DNA of 7,708 nt, from NCBI GenBank assembly GCA_022561675.1, contig JADFQT010000118.1, positions 1-7,708 of the forward strand, read 5' to 3'. Every line of letters begins with the position of its first letter. The first letter of the stretch is position 1. The DNA comes from Chloroflexota bacterium. GTDB taxonomy: Bacteria > Chloroflexota > Dehalococcoidia > Lucifugimonadales > UBA3495. A program made the position numbers and the translations under genes. Of this stretch, positions 1 to 5,538 are shown piece after piece. The notes under the pieces were generated by a model that worked only from the letters and a program-made list of their open reading frames with translations, searched no databases and was not told the origin of the DNA.

Positions 1-1
1 G

Positions 2-76
2 GAGCTGATCCACCCAGAGTTATTCTCCGGCATGATACCGGAGGGAGCGGCGGCTAATGCCGCCGATGTGACTTAG
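2..76 (+). CDS. Possible C-terminal tail of a truncated upstream gene
   Basis: A frame open from the left edge encodes 24 residues (beginning ELIHPELFSG, ending NAADVT) before a TAG stop. The composition is plausible for the end of a soluble protein, but I cannot assign a family. The other two plus-strand frames stop sooner, at TGA and TAA. Two short GC hairpins lie inside this stretch, so it could also be non-coding. It is too short to judge without sequence to the left. Confidence 0.25.
   Translation, partial: ELIHPELFSGMIPEGAAANAADVT
25..64. repeat. Two adjacent short GC hairpins
   Basis: CTCCGG (25-30) pairs with CCGGAG (38-43) across a 7-base loop. GGCGGC (49-54) pairs with GCCGCC (59-64) across TAAT. 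Both stems are perfect 6-mers. No T-run follows either, so neither is a convincing intrinsic terminator. They may simply be codon-level symmetry inside the possible coding tail. Confidence 0.3.
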
Positions 77-200
77 GAATAATCACCAGCCCCTCGCATT
101 CCGGGTGGACCTTCCTTCGACAAGCTCAGGACGAATGGGCGGTGTTCTTTATCCGTTCGTGGCGAGCCTGTCGGACCACGTCTTGGGATAGTGACTTAGG
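68..200. repeat. Small palindromic repeat element bracketed by a direct repeat
   Basis: An imperfect inverted repeat has 22-base arms at 117-138 (starting TCGACAAGCTCAGG) and 153-174 (CCGTTCGTGG...), matching at 16 of 22 positions around a 14-base loop. Sequences of this look, with TTCGACAAGCTCAGGACGAA facing CCGTTCGTGGTGAGCCTGTC, are familiar as dispersed intergenic repeats in several bacterial groups; this comes from memory, not a search. The 10-mer GTGACTTAGG occurs at 68-77 and again at 191-200, bracketing the palindrome like a target-site duplication. No coding capacity is present, so any mobility would need an enzyme supplied elsewhere. Confidence 0.5.
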
Positions 201-201
201 C

Positions 202-237
202 GGTACCGGACCGCCCCAACCGCCGGAATCCGGTGCC
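202..237. repeat. Weak inverted repeat downstream of the CoA-transferase operon
   Basis: GGTACCGGA (202-210) and TCCGGTGCC (229-237) are complementary at 8 of 9 positions across an 18-base loop. It lies just past the 3' end of the minus-strand operon, but no T-tract follows on that strand. A role in termination or RNA stability is only a possibility. Confidence 0.25.
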
Positions 238-240
238 AGC

Positions 241-305
241 CTTGCCTGGTAGTCAAGCTCGCCGGTACTCAGTCTCGCCGGTACTCAGTCTCGCTGGTAG
301 TCAGG
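241..305. repeat. 16-bp tandem repeat across the 3' end of the CoA-transferase gene
   Basis: Two identical 16-base units, CTCGCCGGTACTCAGT, lie at 258-273 and 274-289. A diverged third unit follows at 290-305 (CTCGCTGGTAGTCAGG), and a more diverged 17-base copy precedes at 241-257. The third unit is coding on the minus strand and encodes most of the final DYQRD; the stop codon (287-285) falls in the second unit. Because 16 is not a multiple of 3, gain or loss of a unit would move the stop codon. Confidence 0.7.
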
Positions 306-1670
306 CTCCTGCCGCACAATCCAGCCCAACTCCTCCTGCCGCGCCAGCGGCACTGTGGAGGGAGTGCCACCTCCAAGCAACCTTTCACCTATGACACCCT
401 TCGTCCTTAAATCCTCTATCTCTGCTGGGTTCAGCCCCAATACATCCCCCAGAACGTAATCGTTGGCCTCCCCCAGCCGGGGAGCCTCCCCCCGTATATG
501 GACGTCGCTGTCGGAGAGATTCCAGCCGCGGCTCAGGTATTCCTGCCGCCCCAGCTTGGTTTCGGGTGAATGCTCCACGCTTTCAAACAATCCTCGGGCT
601 CGCAAATGCGGGTCGGCCAGCAAACCCCGGGCGTTGAGCACCGGTCCGGAAGGGATGCCCCGGCTTTGCAGCTCCTCCATCACCTGATACTGATCCAGAT
701 CGGAGGTCCAGGTCCGGATCATCTCATCCAGAGCGTCCTGGTTTTGATGGCGGGTCACCGGGTCGGCGAACCTGGGGTCGCGGGCCAATTCAGGCCGCTC
801 TAGCGCCTGGCAAAAAGCCTGCCACTCCGAGTCGTTTCGCACCGCCAATACCACCCACTCATCGTCTCCCCGGCAAGGGTAACATCCGTGAGGGGAAAAG
901 GACTCGTGCCGGTTGCCGATTCGCCGGGTACGCCTTCCGTTGAAAGCGTAGTCCAGCAGCCCCTCTCCCATAAAGGACGCTCCGACCTGGTACATGGCCA
1001 GGTCGATCCAGGCGCCCCGCCCGGTGCGGGCTCGATACAGCAGGCAGGCCAAAATCGCTAGCTGGGCGGACCAGCTGGCCAGGAAGTCGGTATAGGAGTT
1101 GGCTATTTTGTTGGGAACCGTGCCCGGCACCAGGCTTCCATGGACATTGGGATCGCGGGCATCGGGCTCAAGGTAACCCGTAAAGGCTCCGGTGCCGTGG
1201 GTGGGTTCCAGCGCGGTAGCCATGGCCCCGAAGTTGGAGTAAGGGCCGTTATGACCGTAGCCCGTATTGGATACCATTATCAGGTCGGGCCTGACCTGCT
1301 TCACGCTGGCGTAATCCAGGCCAAATCGGGCCAGCACCCGAGGCGTGAAGTTTTCCAGAAAGATATCGCTGACCCGCAGGAGGTCTTTCAAGACCCCCAA
1401 CGCCTCCGGCGCCCGCAGGTCCAGGGTGAGACTGCGCTTGCCCCGGTTCAAGGTTTGGAATGTTCCACCGCGCTCCCAAAAAAGGTCGCCGGGTTCATTG
1501 TCCGGGTAGGGGCCGTTCAGAGTTCTGGTGGTATCGACAAACTGGGAGTGGTGGGTGTCGATCTTGATCACCTCGGCACCCATGTCCGCCAGGTAAGCCC
1601 CGGCGTAGGGCATGGCGAAGACCCGGCTCAAGTCTGCCACTCGGATTCCGGTCAACGGCGCATCGTTCAT
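285..1670 (-). CDS. Family III (CaiB/BaiF) CoA-transferase, catalytic type
   Basis: This predicted cytoplasmic CoA-transferase of 461 residues belongs to the CaiB/BaiF (formyl-CoA transferase) family, which moves CoA between carboxylic acids. Family features in order are an N-terminal LTGIRVADLSRVFAMPYAG, GAEVIKID near 31-38, ENFTPRVLARFGLDY at 106-120, TGRG at 216-219, GIPSGPV at 338-344, LADPHLRARG at 351-360 and APRLGEAND at 396-404. In YTDFLAS, Asp195 sits where the family nucleophile is expected, 21 residues before the TG of TGRG. The family usually ends near the GVI at 425-427, so about 34 extra residues follow, and the last few lie in a tandem repeat. ATG 1670 is preceded by an in-frame stop and has no clear ribosome binding site. 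It is last in a three-gene minus-strand operon, 52 bases after the preceding transferase. The substrate is not deducible. Confidence 0.9.
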   Translation of the reverse strand: MNDAPLTGIRVADLSRVFAMPYAGAYLADMGAEVIKIDTHHSQFVDTTRTLNGPYPDNEPGDLFWERGGTFQTLNRGKRSLTLDLRAPEALGVLKDLLRVSDIFLENFTPRVLARFGLDYASVKQVRPDLIMVSNTGYGHNGPYSNFGAMATALEPTHGTGAFTGYLEPDARDPNVHGSLVPGTVPNKIANSYTDFLASWSAQLAILACLLYRARTGRGAWIDLAMYQVGASFMGEGLLDYAFNGRRTRRIGNRHESFSPHGCYPCRGDDEWVVLAVRNDSEWQAFCQALERPELARDPRFADPVTRHQNQDALDEMIRTWTSDLDQYQVMEELQSRGIPSGPVLNARGLLADPHLRARGLFESVEHSPETKLGRQEYLSRGWNLSDSDVHIRGEAPRLGEANDYVLGDVLGLNPAEIEDLRTKGVIGERLLGGGTPSTVPLARQEELGWIVRQEPDYQRD

Positions 1671-1722
1671 AATAGGCAGCCGAATTGCCGGTAATGTTCA
1701 ACAAATCGCATGCCAGCCTCTA

Positions 1723-2943
1723 TCAGATGATTCCGCCCGCCCGCAGCTGCACCAGGTCCAAGGAGCTGTAGCCCAGCTCCCCGCAGAAGATCTCGGAATT
1801 ATGCTGGCCCAGCAGCGGCGCCGGTCGACTAATCTGGAAATCGTACCCCGATAAATTGGGACCCGGACCCGGGTACTTGCCGGATCCAGCTACCGGATGG
1901 TCCACGTTGACGAAGAATTCTCGGGCCGCCAGGTGAGGGCAGTCAACCAGGTCGCCGGCGTCCTGGGCCATGCCGAACACCAGCCTTCTTTCTCCCGATG
2001 CTTGGAACAGGGGCTTGCGGTCCCATTTGGCCAATCCCTTCTCCAACAACGCCTTTAATTCCTCGCCATGTTCAATGCGTCCCGCCCCGCTGGCGAATCG
2101 GGGATCCTGGAGGCCCTCCTCGCCGATCAGGTCGGCGAAAACCGACCAGGGTTGGGAGCCCTGGACCGAGGGAACCACGTATCCGTCGCGGGCCGGCATC
2201 AGCTCTTCAATGCCGGAACCCCTCACCGACCTGCGTCCCTTGATGGCTCCCATGTAGTTGTAATAGGGCACGGCTTGGACCAGATGAGTAGCCATGCATT
2301 CCATAACCGATACATCGACGTGCTGACCTTTGCCCGTGGTCAATCGCTGAAACAGCGCCACCAGGGTTGCCACCGCGGCGTTGATCCCCGCAACGTACAA
2401 CGATTGGCTCAGCGCGTTCCGCAGCGGCTCCCGATCCGAGTCTCCGGAATGGTACATCAGACCACTCATGGCGCAGGTCACAATGTCGGTGGCAGCCAGG
2501 TCTCGATAAGGCCCGCTCTGCCCAAAGGGTGTGATGGAGGTGACAATCAGTCCGGTCCGGATATTACCTCGGATATCACGCTGGGATCCGGAAGTCATTC
2601 CCAGGGGCTGAGCCAGGGCTTGCGATTGGGCTGGAGGAAGATTCTCCACCAGAACATCGGCGCCCTCCAGTAACCGGCCCAAAATGCTCTGTCCCGTTGC
2701 GACGCTGAGGTCCAGGGTTATCCCCCGCTTGTTGGTGTTGAGGTAGAGAAAGGGGATGCTCTTATCTGGATGGGGGTCGTCCCCAACGAAGGGTCCCTGC
2801 CGGCGGGCTTCGTCGCCCTCCCCCGGGGGTTCCACTTTTATGACATCGGCCCCGTAATCGGCCAGTAGCCTGGCGCAGAAAGGCGCCGAAACCTGAGAAC
2901 CCACCTCAACAACCCGAACTCCCTCCAGAATTGCGGGCGTCAC
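1723..2943 (-). CDS. Family III (CaiB/BaiF) CoA-transferase homologue lacking the catalytic Asp
   Basis: This 406-residue CaiB/BaiF homologue starts at GTG 2943-2941, which overlaps the hydratase stop as GTGA; GGGAGG lies about 10 bases upstream. Open frame continues further upstream, but there it reads through the hydratase gene in the wrong frame and shows no family similarity. Family blocks are LEGVRVVEVGSQVSAPF at 6-22, GADVIKVEPPGEGDEARR at 31-48, NKRGITLDL at 71-79, GPYRDL at 144-149, TGKGQHVDVSV at 203-213 and PLLGQHNSEI at 376-385, with a normal C-terminus. Counting back from TGKG in register with the downstream paralogue, the nucleophile position is Leu182 (in SLYVAG), and there is no Asp within ten residues. 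I infer a non-catalytic partner subunit of the downstream transferase. A changed mechanism or an inactive paralogue is also possible. Confidence 0.88.
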   Translation of the reverse strand: MTPAILEGVRVVEVGSQVSAPFCARLLADYGADVIKVEPPGEGDEARRQGPFVGDDPHPDKSIPFLYLNTNKRGITLDLSVATGQSILGRLLEGADVLVENLPPAQSQALAQPLGMTSGSQRDIRGNIRTGLIVTSITPFGQSGPYRDLAATDIVTCAMSGLMYHSGDSDREPLRNALSQSLYVAGINAAVATLVALFQRLTTGKGQHVDVSVMECMATHLVQAVPYYNYMGAIKGRRSVRGSGIEELMPARDGYVVPSVQGSQPWSVFADLIGEEGLQDPRFASGAGRIEHGEELKALLEKGLAKWDRKPLFQASGERRLVFGMAQDAGDLVDCPHLAAREFFVNVDHPVAGSGKYPGPGPNLSGYDFQISRPAPLLGQHNSEIFCGELGYSSLDLVQLRAGGII

Positions 2944-4025
2944 CAGGACTCTGCCTCCCAGACCAACGGCAGACTTTGGCCTCGCTTGGGCAGGACCAGC
3001 TTGCCTTGACCCGAGGCGGTTTGCTCGCCGCGACTGTTGCGCAGAGCCACCTGGCAGGTGACATAGCCGAAGCCATCGGCCTCTTCTTTGGCGGTAACTG
3101 TTCCGGAGGCGGTAATCACGTCTCCCGGGAAGTCCATGCCGCGATGCTCCACGTAAAAGCGCTTGAACCAACCGTCTTCTCCAGCGAAATTGAGGAGCAG
3201 CTGACCTAGATACTGGTTTTTTAGGGAGCCGTTGACCACCACGTTGGGCAGCCCCTGGTGCAACTGGGCGAAGGGGAGGTCCCAGTGAATGCGGGCGTAA
3301 TTCCCGTTGGCCGCGGCCCACCTGACCAAATGGCTGGTGGTCATAGGGCCCTTTACCACCTCCGGCAGCGACATCCCCACGTCTATGTCTTCCCAGTGGC
3401 GCTGCTGTCTGGGATGGGCCTGCGGCTTGGTCAGGATTACCTCCGGGTCGGGCGGAGACACCGCCACGGTCCGTAACTCCTCCCTATCAGCACCATTATT
3501 GCCCGGCGCGGACTGGCCGCCGGACTGGCCAGATGATAAAGCGCGATGGATGCTTACCCGCTTGGCTAGGTTAATTACCTGTCCCTGCTGGTCGGTTTGG
3601 GTCTCTTGGCGAACCACGAAAACCAGCGCGCCGGATCGTCCCTGCTTCTGAAATATATCCAAAACCCGGAATTGGCGGGTAATCCAGGTGCCGACCATTG
3701 CGGGCCTCAGAAACTGCCAGTCGCTGCCGCCGTTCAGACCGTAGCCGTTGAAGGGCAAGGGCACTTGAAAGTGGGACTCCTGGCCGGCGCCGAAATAGCC
3801 AATGGGAGGGTTAATGTCCTTCCAGGTGGCCAAAGGCGGGCAGAGCAGCGCCCCGAACCGGCTTTTGCGGGCATAATCGGCATCAAAGTAGAGCGGATTT
3901 GGATCTTCGATGGCGTCGGCGACGTCGCACGACATCTCCTCGCTAATGGCGAACCGGTTGCGCTCCGGGGGGAATTCCTGCCCAATGAGGGCCCTTACAT
4001 CTTCGGTTATGAGGGATTGGGTCAT
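2940..4025 (-). CDS. Double hot-dog MaoC / FAS1-like acyl-CoA hydratase (dehydratase)
   Basis: This 361-residue protein probably adds water to, or removes it from, a CoA thioester. The N-terminal half (about 10-160) resembles the FAS1-like MaoC_dehydrat_N domain and carries DPNPLYFD at 41-48. A polar, probably flexible linker of about 45 residues (163-209; rich in S, G, Q and P) leads to a second MaoC-like hot-dog (about 210-347) with NGNYARIHWD at 240-249 and a late EHRGMDFPGD at 293-302. In the hydratase-2 signature GDxNP(I/L)H, the N-terminal copy keeps Asp41 but has Tyr46 for His, while the C-terminal copy keeps His247 but has Asn242 for Asp. ATG 4025 follows an AGGTGAAGG ribosome binding site. 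It is the first gene of the operon and is translationally coupled to the next gene. Mesaconyl-C4-CoA hydratase of the 3-hydroxypropionate bicycle is a relative by fold and context, but identity with it is not shown. Confidence 0.85.
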   Translation of the reverse strand: MTQSLITEDVRALIGQEFPPERNRFAISEEMSCDVADAIEDPNPLYFDADYARKSRFGALLCPPLATWKDINPPIGYFGAGQESHFQVPLPFNGYGLNGGSDWQFLRPAMVGTWITRQFRVLDIFQKQGRSGALVFVVRQETQTDQQGQVINLAKRVSIHRALSSGQSGGQSAPGNNGADREELRTVAVSPPDPEVILTKPQAHPRQQRHWEDIDVGMSLPEVVKGPMTTSHLVRWAAANGNYARIHWDLPFAQLHQGLPNVVVNGSLKNQYLGQLLLNFAGEDGWFKRFYVEHRGMDFPGDVITASGTVTAKEEADGFGYVTCQVALRNSRGEQTASGQGKLVLPKRGQSLPLVWEAESW

Positions 4026-4072
4026 GGTGCCTTCACCTAACTCTTATGCGGAGGTCTTGACGAGCGAAGCCC

Positions 4073-4081
4073 ATTCTACCA
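4073..4081 (-). promoter_or_regulatory. Extended -10 promoter for the CoA-transferase operon
   Basis: On the minus strand the sequence reads TGGTAGAAT, matching TGnTATAAT at all but one defined position. It ends about 47 bases upstream of the hydratase ATG (4025). No good -35 hexamer is found at 16-18 bases, which extended -10 promoters can tolerate. Transcription would start near 4066. Confidence 0.35.
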
Positions 4082-4121
4082 CGTAGGGATGGCGGACATC
4101 GGCAGCCGTAAAATGTGGGTG

Positions 4122-4159
4122 ATTCCATAGGGGCGCTCGGCTGCGCGCACCTACGGAAT
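4122..4159. repeat. Imperfect palindrome, 15-bp arms
   Basis: ATTCCATAGGGGCGC (4122-4136) faces GCGCACCTACGGAAT (4145-4159) across the 8-base loop TCGGCTGC. Thirteen of fifteen positions pair, and on the minus strand one mismatch becomes a G-U pair. It is intergenic, has no T-run, and lies upstream of both divergent genes. It is probably a dispersed repeat. It could also form a stem in any transcript crossing the region. Confidence 0.5.
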
Positions 4160-4189
4160 ACCGGAAGACTGCGTTTTCAGGGCCTTTCG

Positions 4190-4269
4190 ATTGTCATTGC
4201 GAGGGCCATAGGCCCGAAGCAATCTGATGAGCGAGGGAGAGATTGCTTCGCTTCGCTCGCAATGACAAT
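4190..4269. repeat. Dispersed palindromic repeat of the TCATTGCGAG...CGCAATGA type
   Basis: Left arm 4190-4225 starts ATTGTCATTGCGAG and ends GAAGCAATCT. Right arm 4240-4269 is its near-perfect inverse (AGATTGCTTCG...CGCAATGACAAT). The left arm carries an insertion that is itself a hairpin, GGGCC-ATA-GGCCC (4203-4215). This kind of sequence is familiar as a short interspersed repeat in many bacterial genomes, including Chloroflexota (recalled, not searched). It lies between the two divergent promoters and is not coding. Frames across it translate to a characteristic DCFASLAMT string that is often misannotated as a protein. Confidence 0.75.
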
Positions 4270-4308
4270 AAGGAGAACCGAGAGACCTTGGCTGAGTATT
4301 ACTCCACG

Positions 4309-4337
4309 TTGACAAAACTTGTATCTGTTATTAGACT
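4309..4337 (+). promoter_or_regulatory. Sigma70-type promoter for the ABC transporter operon
   Basis: A perfect -35 hexamer TTGACA (4309-4314) is followed, after a 17-base spacer, by TAGACT (4332-4337), which matches 4 of 6 bases of TATAAT. The local sequence is AT-richer than its surroundings. Transcription would start near 4344, giving an unusually long 5' leader of about 270 nt before the first transporter gene. Confidence 0.5.
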
Positions 4338-4414
4338 CGCTCTATGCCGTACCAATATCCAACCTCGGTTACTTATCCAACCGCTAGCACCATCTGCATA
4401 TCCGGCTTCACTTG

Positions 4415-4495
4415 AGTCCGGGCCAGTTGGGCCTGGACTGGCCTGCGTTTAGCTGCATAGGAGCTTCACCACGACCAAGTAGTTGGTGAGGCTTC
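4415..4495 (+). promoter_or_regulatory. Two strong hairpins in the 5' half of the transporter leader
   Basis: AGTCCGGGCC (4415-4424) pairs with GGCCTGGACT (4430-4439) over ten positions, including one G-U, around the 5-base loop AGTTG. About 20 bases further on, GGAGCTTCACCA (4460-4471) pairs with TGGTGAGGCTTC (4484-4495) over twelve positions, including two G-U, around a 12-base loop. Neither is followed by a clear T-tract. They could be part of a regulatory RNA or stability elements. Confidence 0.45.
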
Positions 4496-4510
4496 ATCTA
4501 AAACTCCCGC

Positions 4511-4610
4511 AAACCTCCCGCCGTCCACGCCCCAGGTAATCCGTTGGACTACCCCATCTTTCGGGGCGTGACCTGAGCCTGAAGCTCGGGAATTGTTTGG
4601 CAGGAGGTTT
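4511..4610 (+). promoter_or_regulatory. Candidate cis-regulatory RNA with SD-sequestering helix
   Basis: AAACCTCC (4511-4518) is an exact complement of GGAGGTTT (4603-4610), which contains the ribosome binding site of the substrate-binding protein gene. Enclosed by this helix are CACGCCCC (4526-4533) with GGGGCGTG (4563-4570), a perfect 8-bp stem; within that a hairpin at 4535-4553 (GGTA/TACC and TCC/GGA with a GTT loop); and a separate 7-bp hairpin at 4572-4590 (CCTGAGC/GCTCGGG, loop CTGAA). All these helices are compatible, giving a junction closed by the Shine-Dalgarno stem. A competing CCCC/GGGG hairpin (4552-4555 with 4563-4566) offers an alternative state. I do not recognise a known riboswitch class. 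Hairpins arise easily in GC-rich DNA, so this is a hypothesis. Confidence 0.4.
4602..4607 (+). promoter_or_regulatory. Ribosome binding site fixing a TTG start
   Basis: A perfect AGGAGG lies 7 bases before TTG 4615. The more upstream in-frame TTG at 4597 lies before this site and so cannot use it; no in-frame ATG or GTG precedes the signal peptide. This decides the start of the substrate-binding protein. Confidence 0.75.
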
Positions 4611-4614
4611 TTCT

Positions 4615-5538
4615 TTGGCGGGTACTTTGGCAGGTCCTTTCCCCCATGCGTGGCGCCTTCTCCTACCGGCCTTTCTGCTGCTCCTGCTGCCGGCCCTGCT
4701 CAGCTGTAAGGCAGATGTTGAAGCCGGCGAGCTGCCGGTATTGAAGGTGGGTGGTATTCCCGACCAGGACGCGGCCCGGCTAGCCCGCCGCTATCAAGAG
4801 TTCACCGACTATTTGTCTCGAGAGCTGGGCGTAGAGGTGGCGTACGTTCCCAGCTTGGATTACGCCGCGGTCGTTACCGCCTTTGGCCAGGGAGAGTTGC
4901 AACTGGCCTTTTTCGGGGGATTCACCGGAGTTCAGGCGCGGCTTCAAGACCCCGGGGCCCAGGCCATTGTCCAGCGCGAGCATGACGCCCAGTTCCACTC
5001 CCGGTTTATCGTCCGGACCGACCTGGCGATTGACTCTCTGGAGGACTTGAAGGCCCAAGCCAGTCATCGAACCCTGACCTTTGGCAGCGAGAGCTCTACC
5101 TCGGGTCATCTGATGCCCCGCCATTTCCTGCTTCAGGCTGGGATTGACCCGGATACAGATTTTCGCAGCCTGCCCAACTTTGCCGGATCCCATGACCTGA
5201 CCTGGCAGCTGGTGGAGAGCGGCGCCTTCGATGTAGGAGTCCTGAACGAGGACGTTTGGGAGCGGGCTGTTCGAGAGGGGCGCGTGGACCCAAGCCAAGT
5301 CCGGGAATTTTACACCACCCCGGCATATTTCGATTACAGCTGGACGGTCAGTGGGGACCTGGACCGGATTTACGGAGATGGCTTCACCGGGCGAGTGCAG
5401 CGGGCGTTGCTGCGTCTGAACCAAGAAGAACACCGGGAGATTCTAGATTTATTCAGTACGGAGAGATTCGTTACCACCGACAACCGGAATTACCGGGAAT
5501 TGGAAGCGGTGGCCCGGGATTTGGAGATGATCCGGTGA
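4615..5538 (+). CDS. phnD: PhnD-family ABC transporter substrate-binding lipoprotein (phosphonate or other oxyanion)
   Basis: This 307-residue extracytoplasmic binding protein of the PhnD family captures a small anion for an ABC importer. From TTG 4615 the signal peptide has Arg14, a Leu-rich core (15-29) and a lipobox LLSC with Cys31 as the lipidation site. The mature part contains LKVGGIPDQD near 43-52, FFGGFTGVQAR at 99-109, QREHDAQFHSRF at 120-131, the anion-loop motif GSESSTSGHLMPR at 157-169, GSHD at 191-194 and YFDYSWTV at 238-245. The SSTSG segment is a family hallmark for oxyanion contacts. The GGFTxVQAR and QREHDAQF strings resemble the subgroup annotated as putative selenate-binding proteins, so phosphonate specificity is not assured. 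It is first in the operon, and its stop overlaps the ATPase start. Confidence 0.88.
   Translation: MAGTLAGPFPHAWRLLLPAFLLLLLPALLSCKADVEAGELPVLKVGGIPDQDAARLARRYQEFTDYLSRELGVEVAYVPSLDYAAVVTAFGQGELQLAFFGGFTGVQARLQDPGAQAIVQREHDAQFHSRFIVRTDLAIDSLEDLKAQASHRTLTFGSESSTSGHLMPRHFLLQAGIDPDTDFRSLPNFAGSHDLTWQLVESGAFDVGVLNEDVWERAVREGRVDPSQVREFYTTPAYFDYSWTVSGDLDRIYGDGFTGRVQRALLRLNQEEHREILDLFSTERFVTTDNRNYRELEAVARDLEMIR

Noticed and set aside
1140..1694. Long plus-strand ORF antisense to the catalytic CoA-transferase
   Set aside because: It is a reverse-strand shadow of a well-supported gene; GC-rich codon bias keeps the opposite frame open.
2068..2673. Plus-strand ORF of 201 codons antisense to the other CoA-transferase
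   Set aside because: It is a shadow of a strongly supported gene, with no recognisable domain.
2944..3321. N-terminal extension of the upstream CoA-transferase to give about 532 residues
   Set aside because: The extra part is an out-of-frame reading of the hydratase gene with low-complexity Arg/Gly-rich sequence; family similarity begins right after GTG 2943, which forms a GTGA overlap.
4115..4312. Plus-strand ORF of 65 codons in the intergenic region
   Set aside because: It runs through both palindromic repeats; its DCFASLAMT-like string is the usual spurious translation of the interspersed repeat, and it has no family features.
4243..4452. Plus-strand ORF of 69 codons across the promoter and leader
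   Set aside because: It begins inside the repeat, spans the promoter and a strong hairpin, and has no plausible protein features.
4572..4598. Intrinsic terminator just before the transporter operon
   Set aside because: The 7-bp hairpin is followed only by AATTGTTT, too weak a T-tract to call a terminator; it is kept only as part of the possible leader structure.
4597..4614. Earlier TTG start (4597) for the substrate-binding protein
   Set aside because: The only good ribosome binding site (4602-4607) lies downstream of this codon and is ideally spaced for TTG 4615.
4780..5433. Minus-strand ORF of 217 codons inside the substrate-binding protein gene
   Set aside because: It is antisense to a gene with clear family motifs, and has no domain or ribosome binding site of its own.
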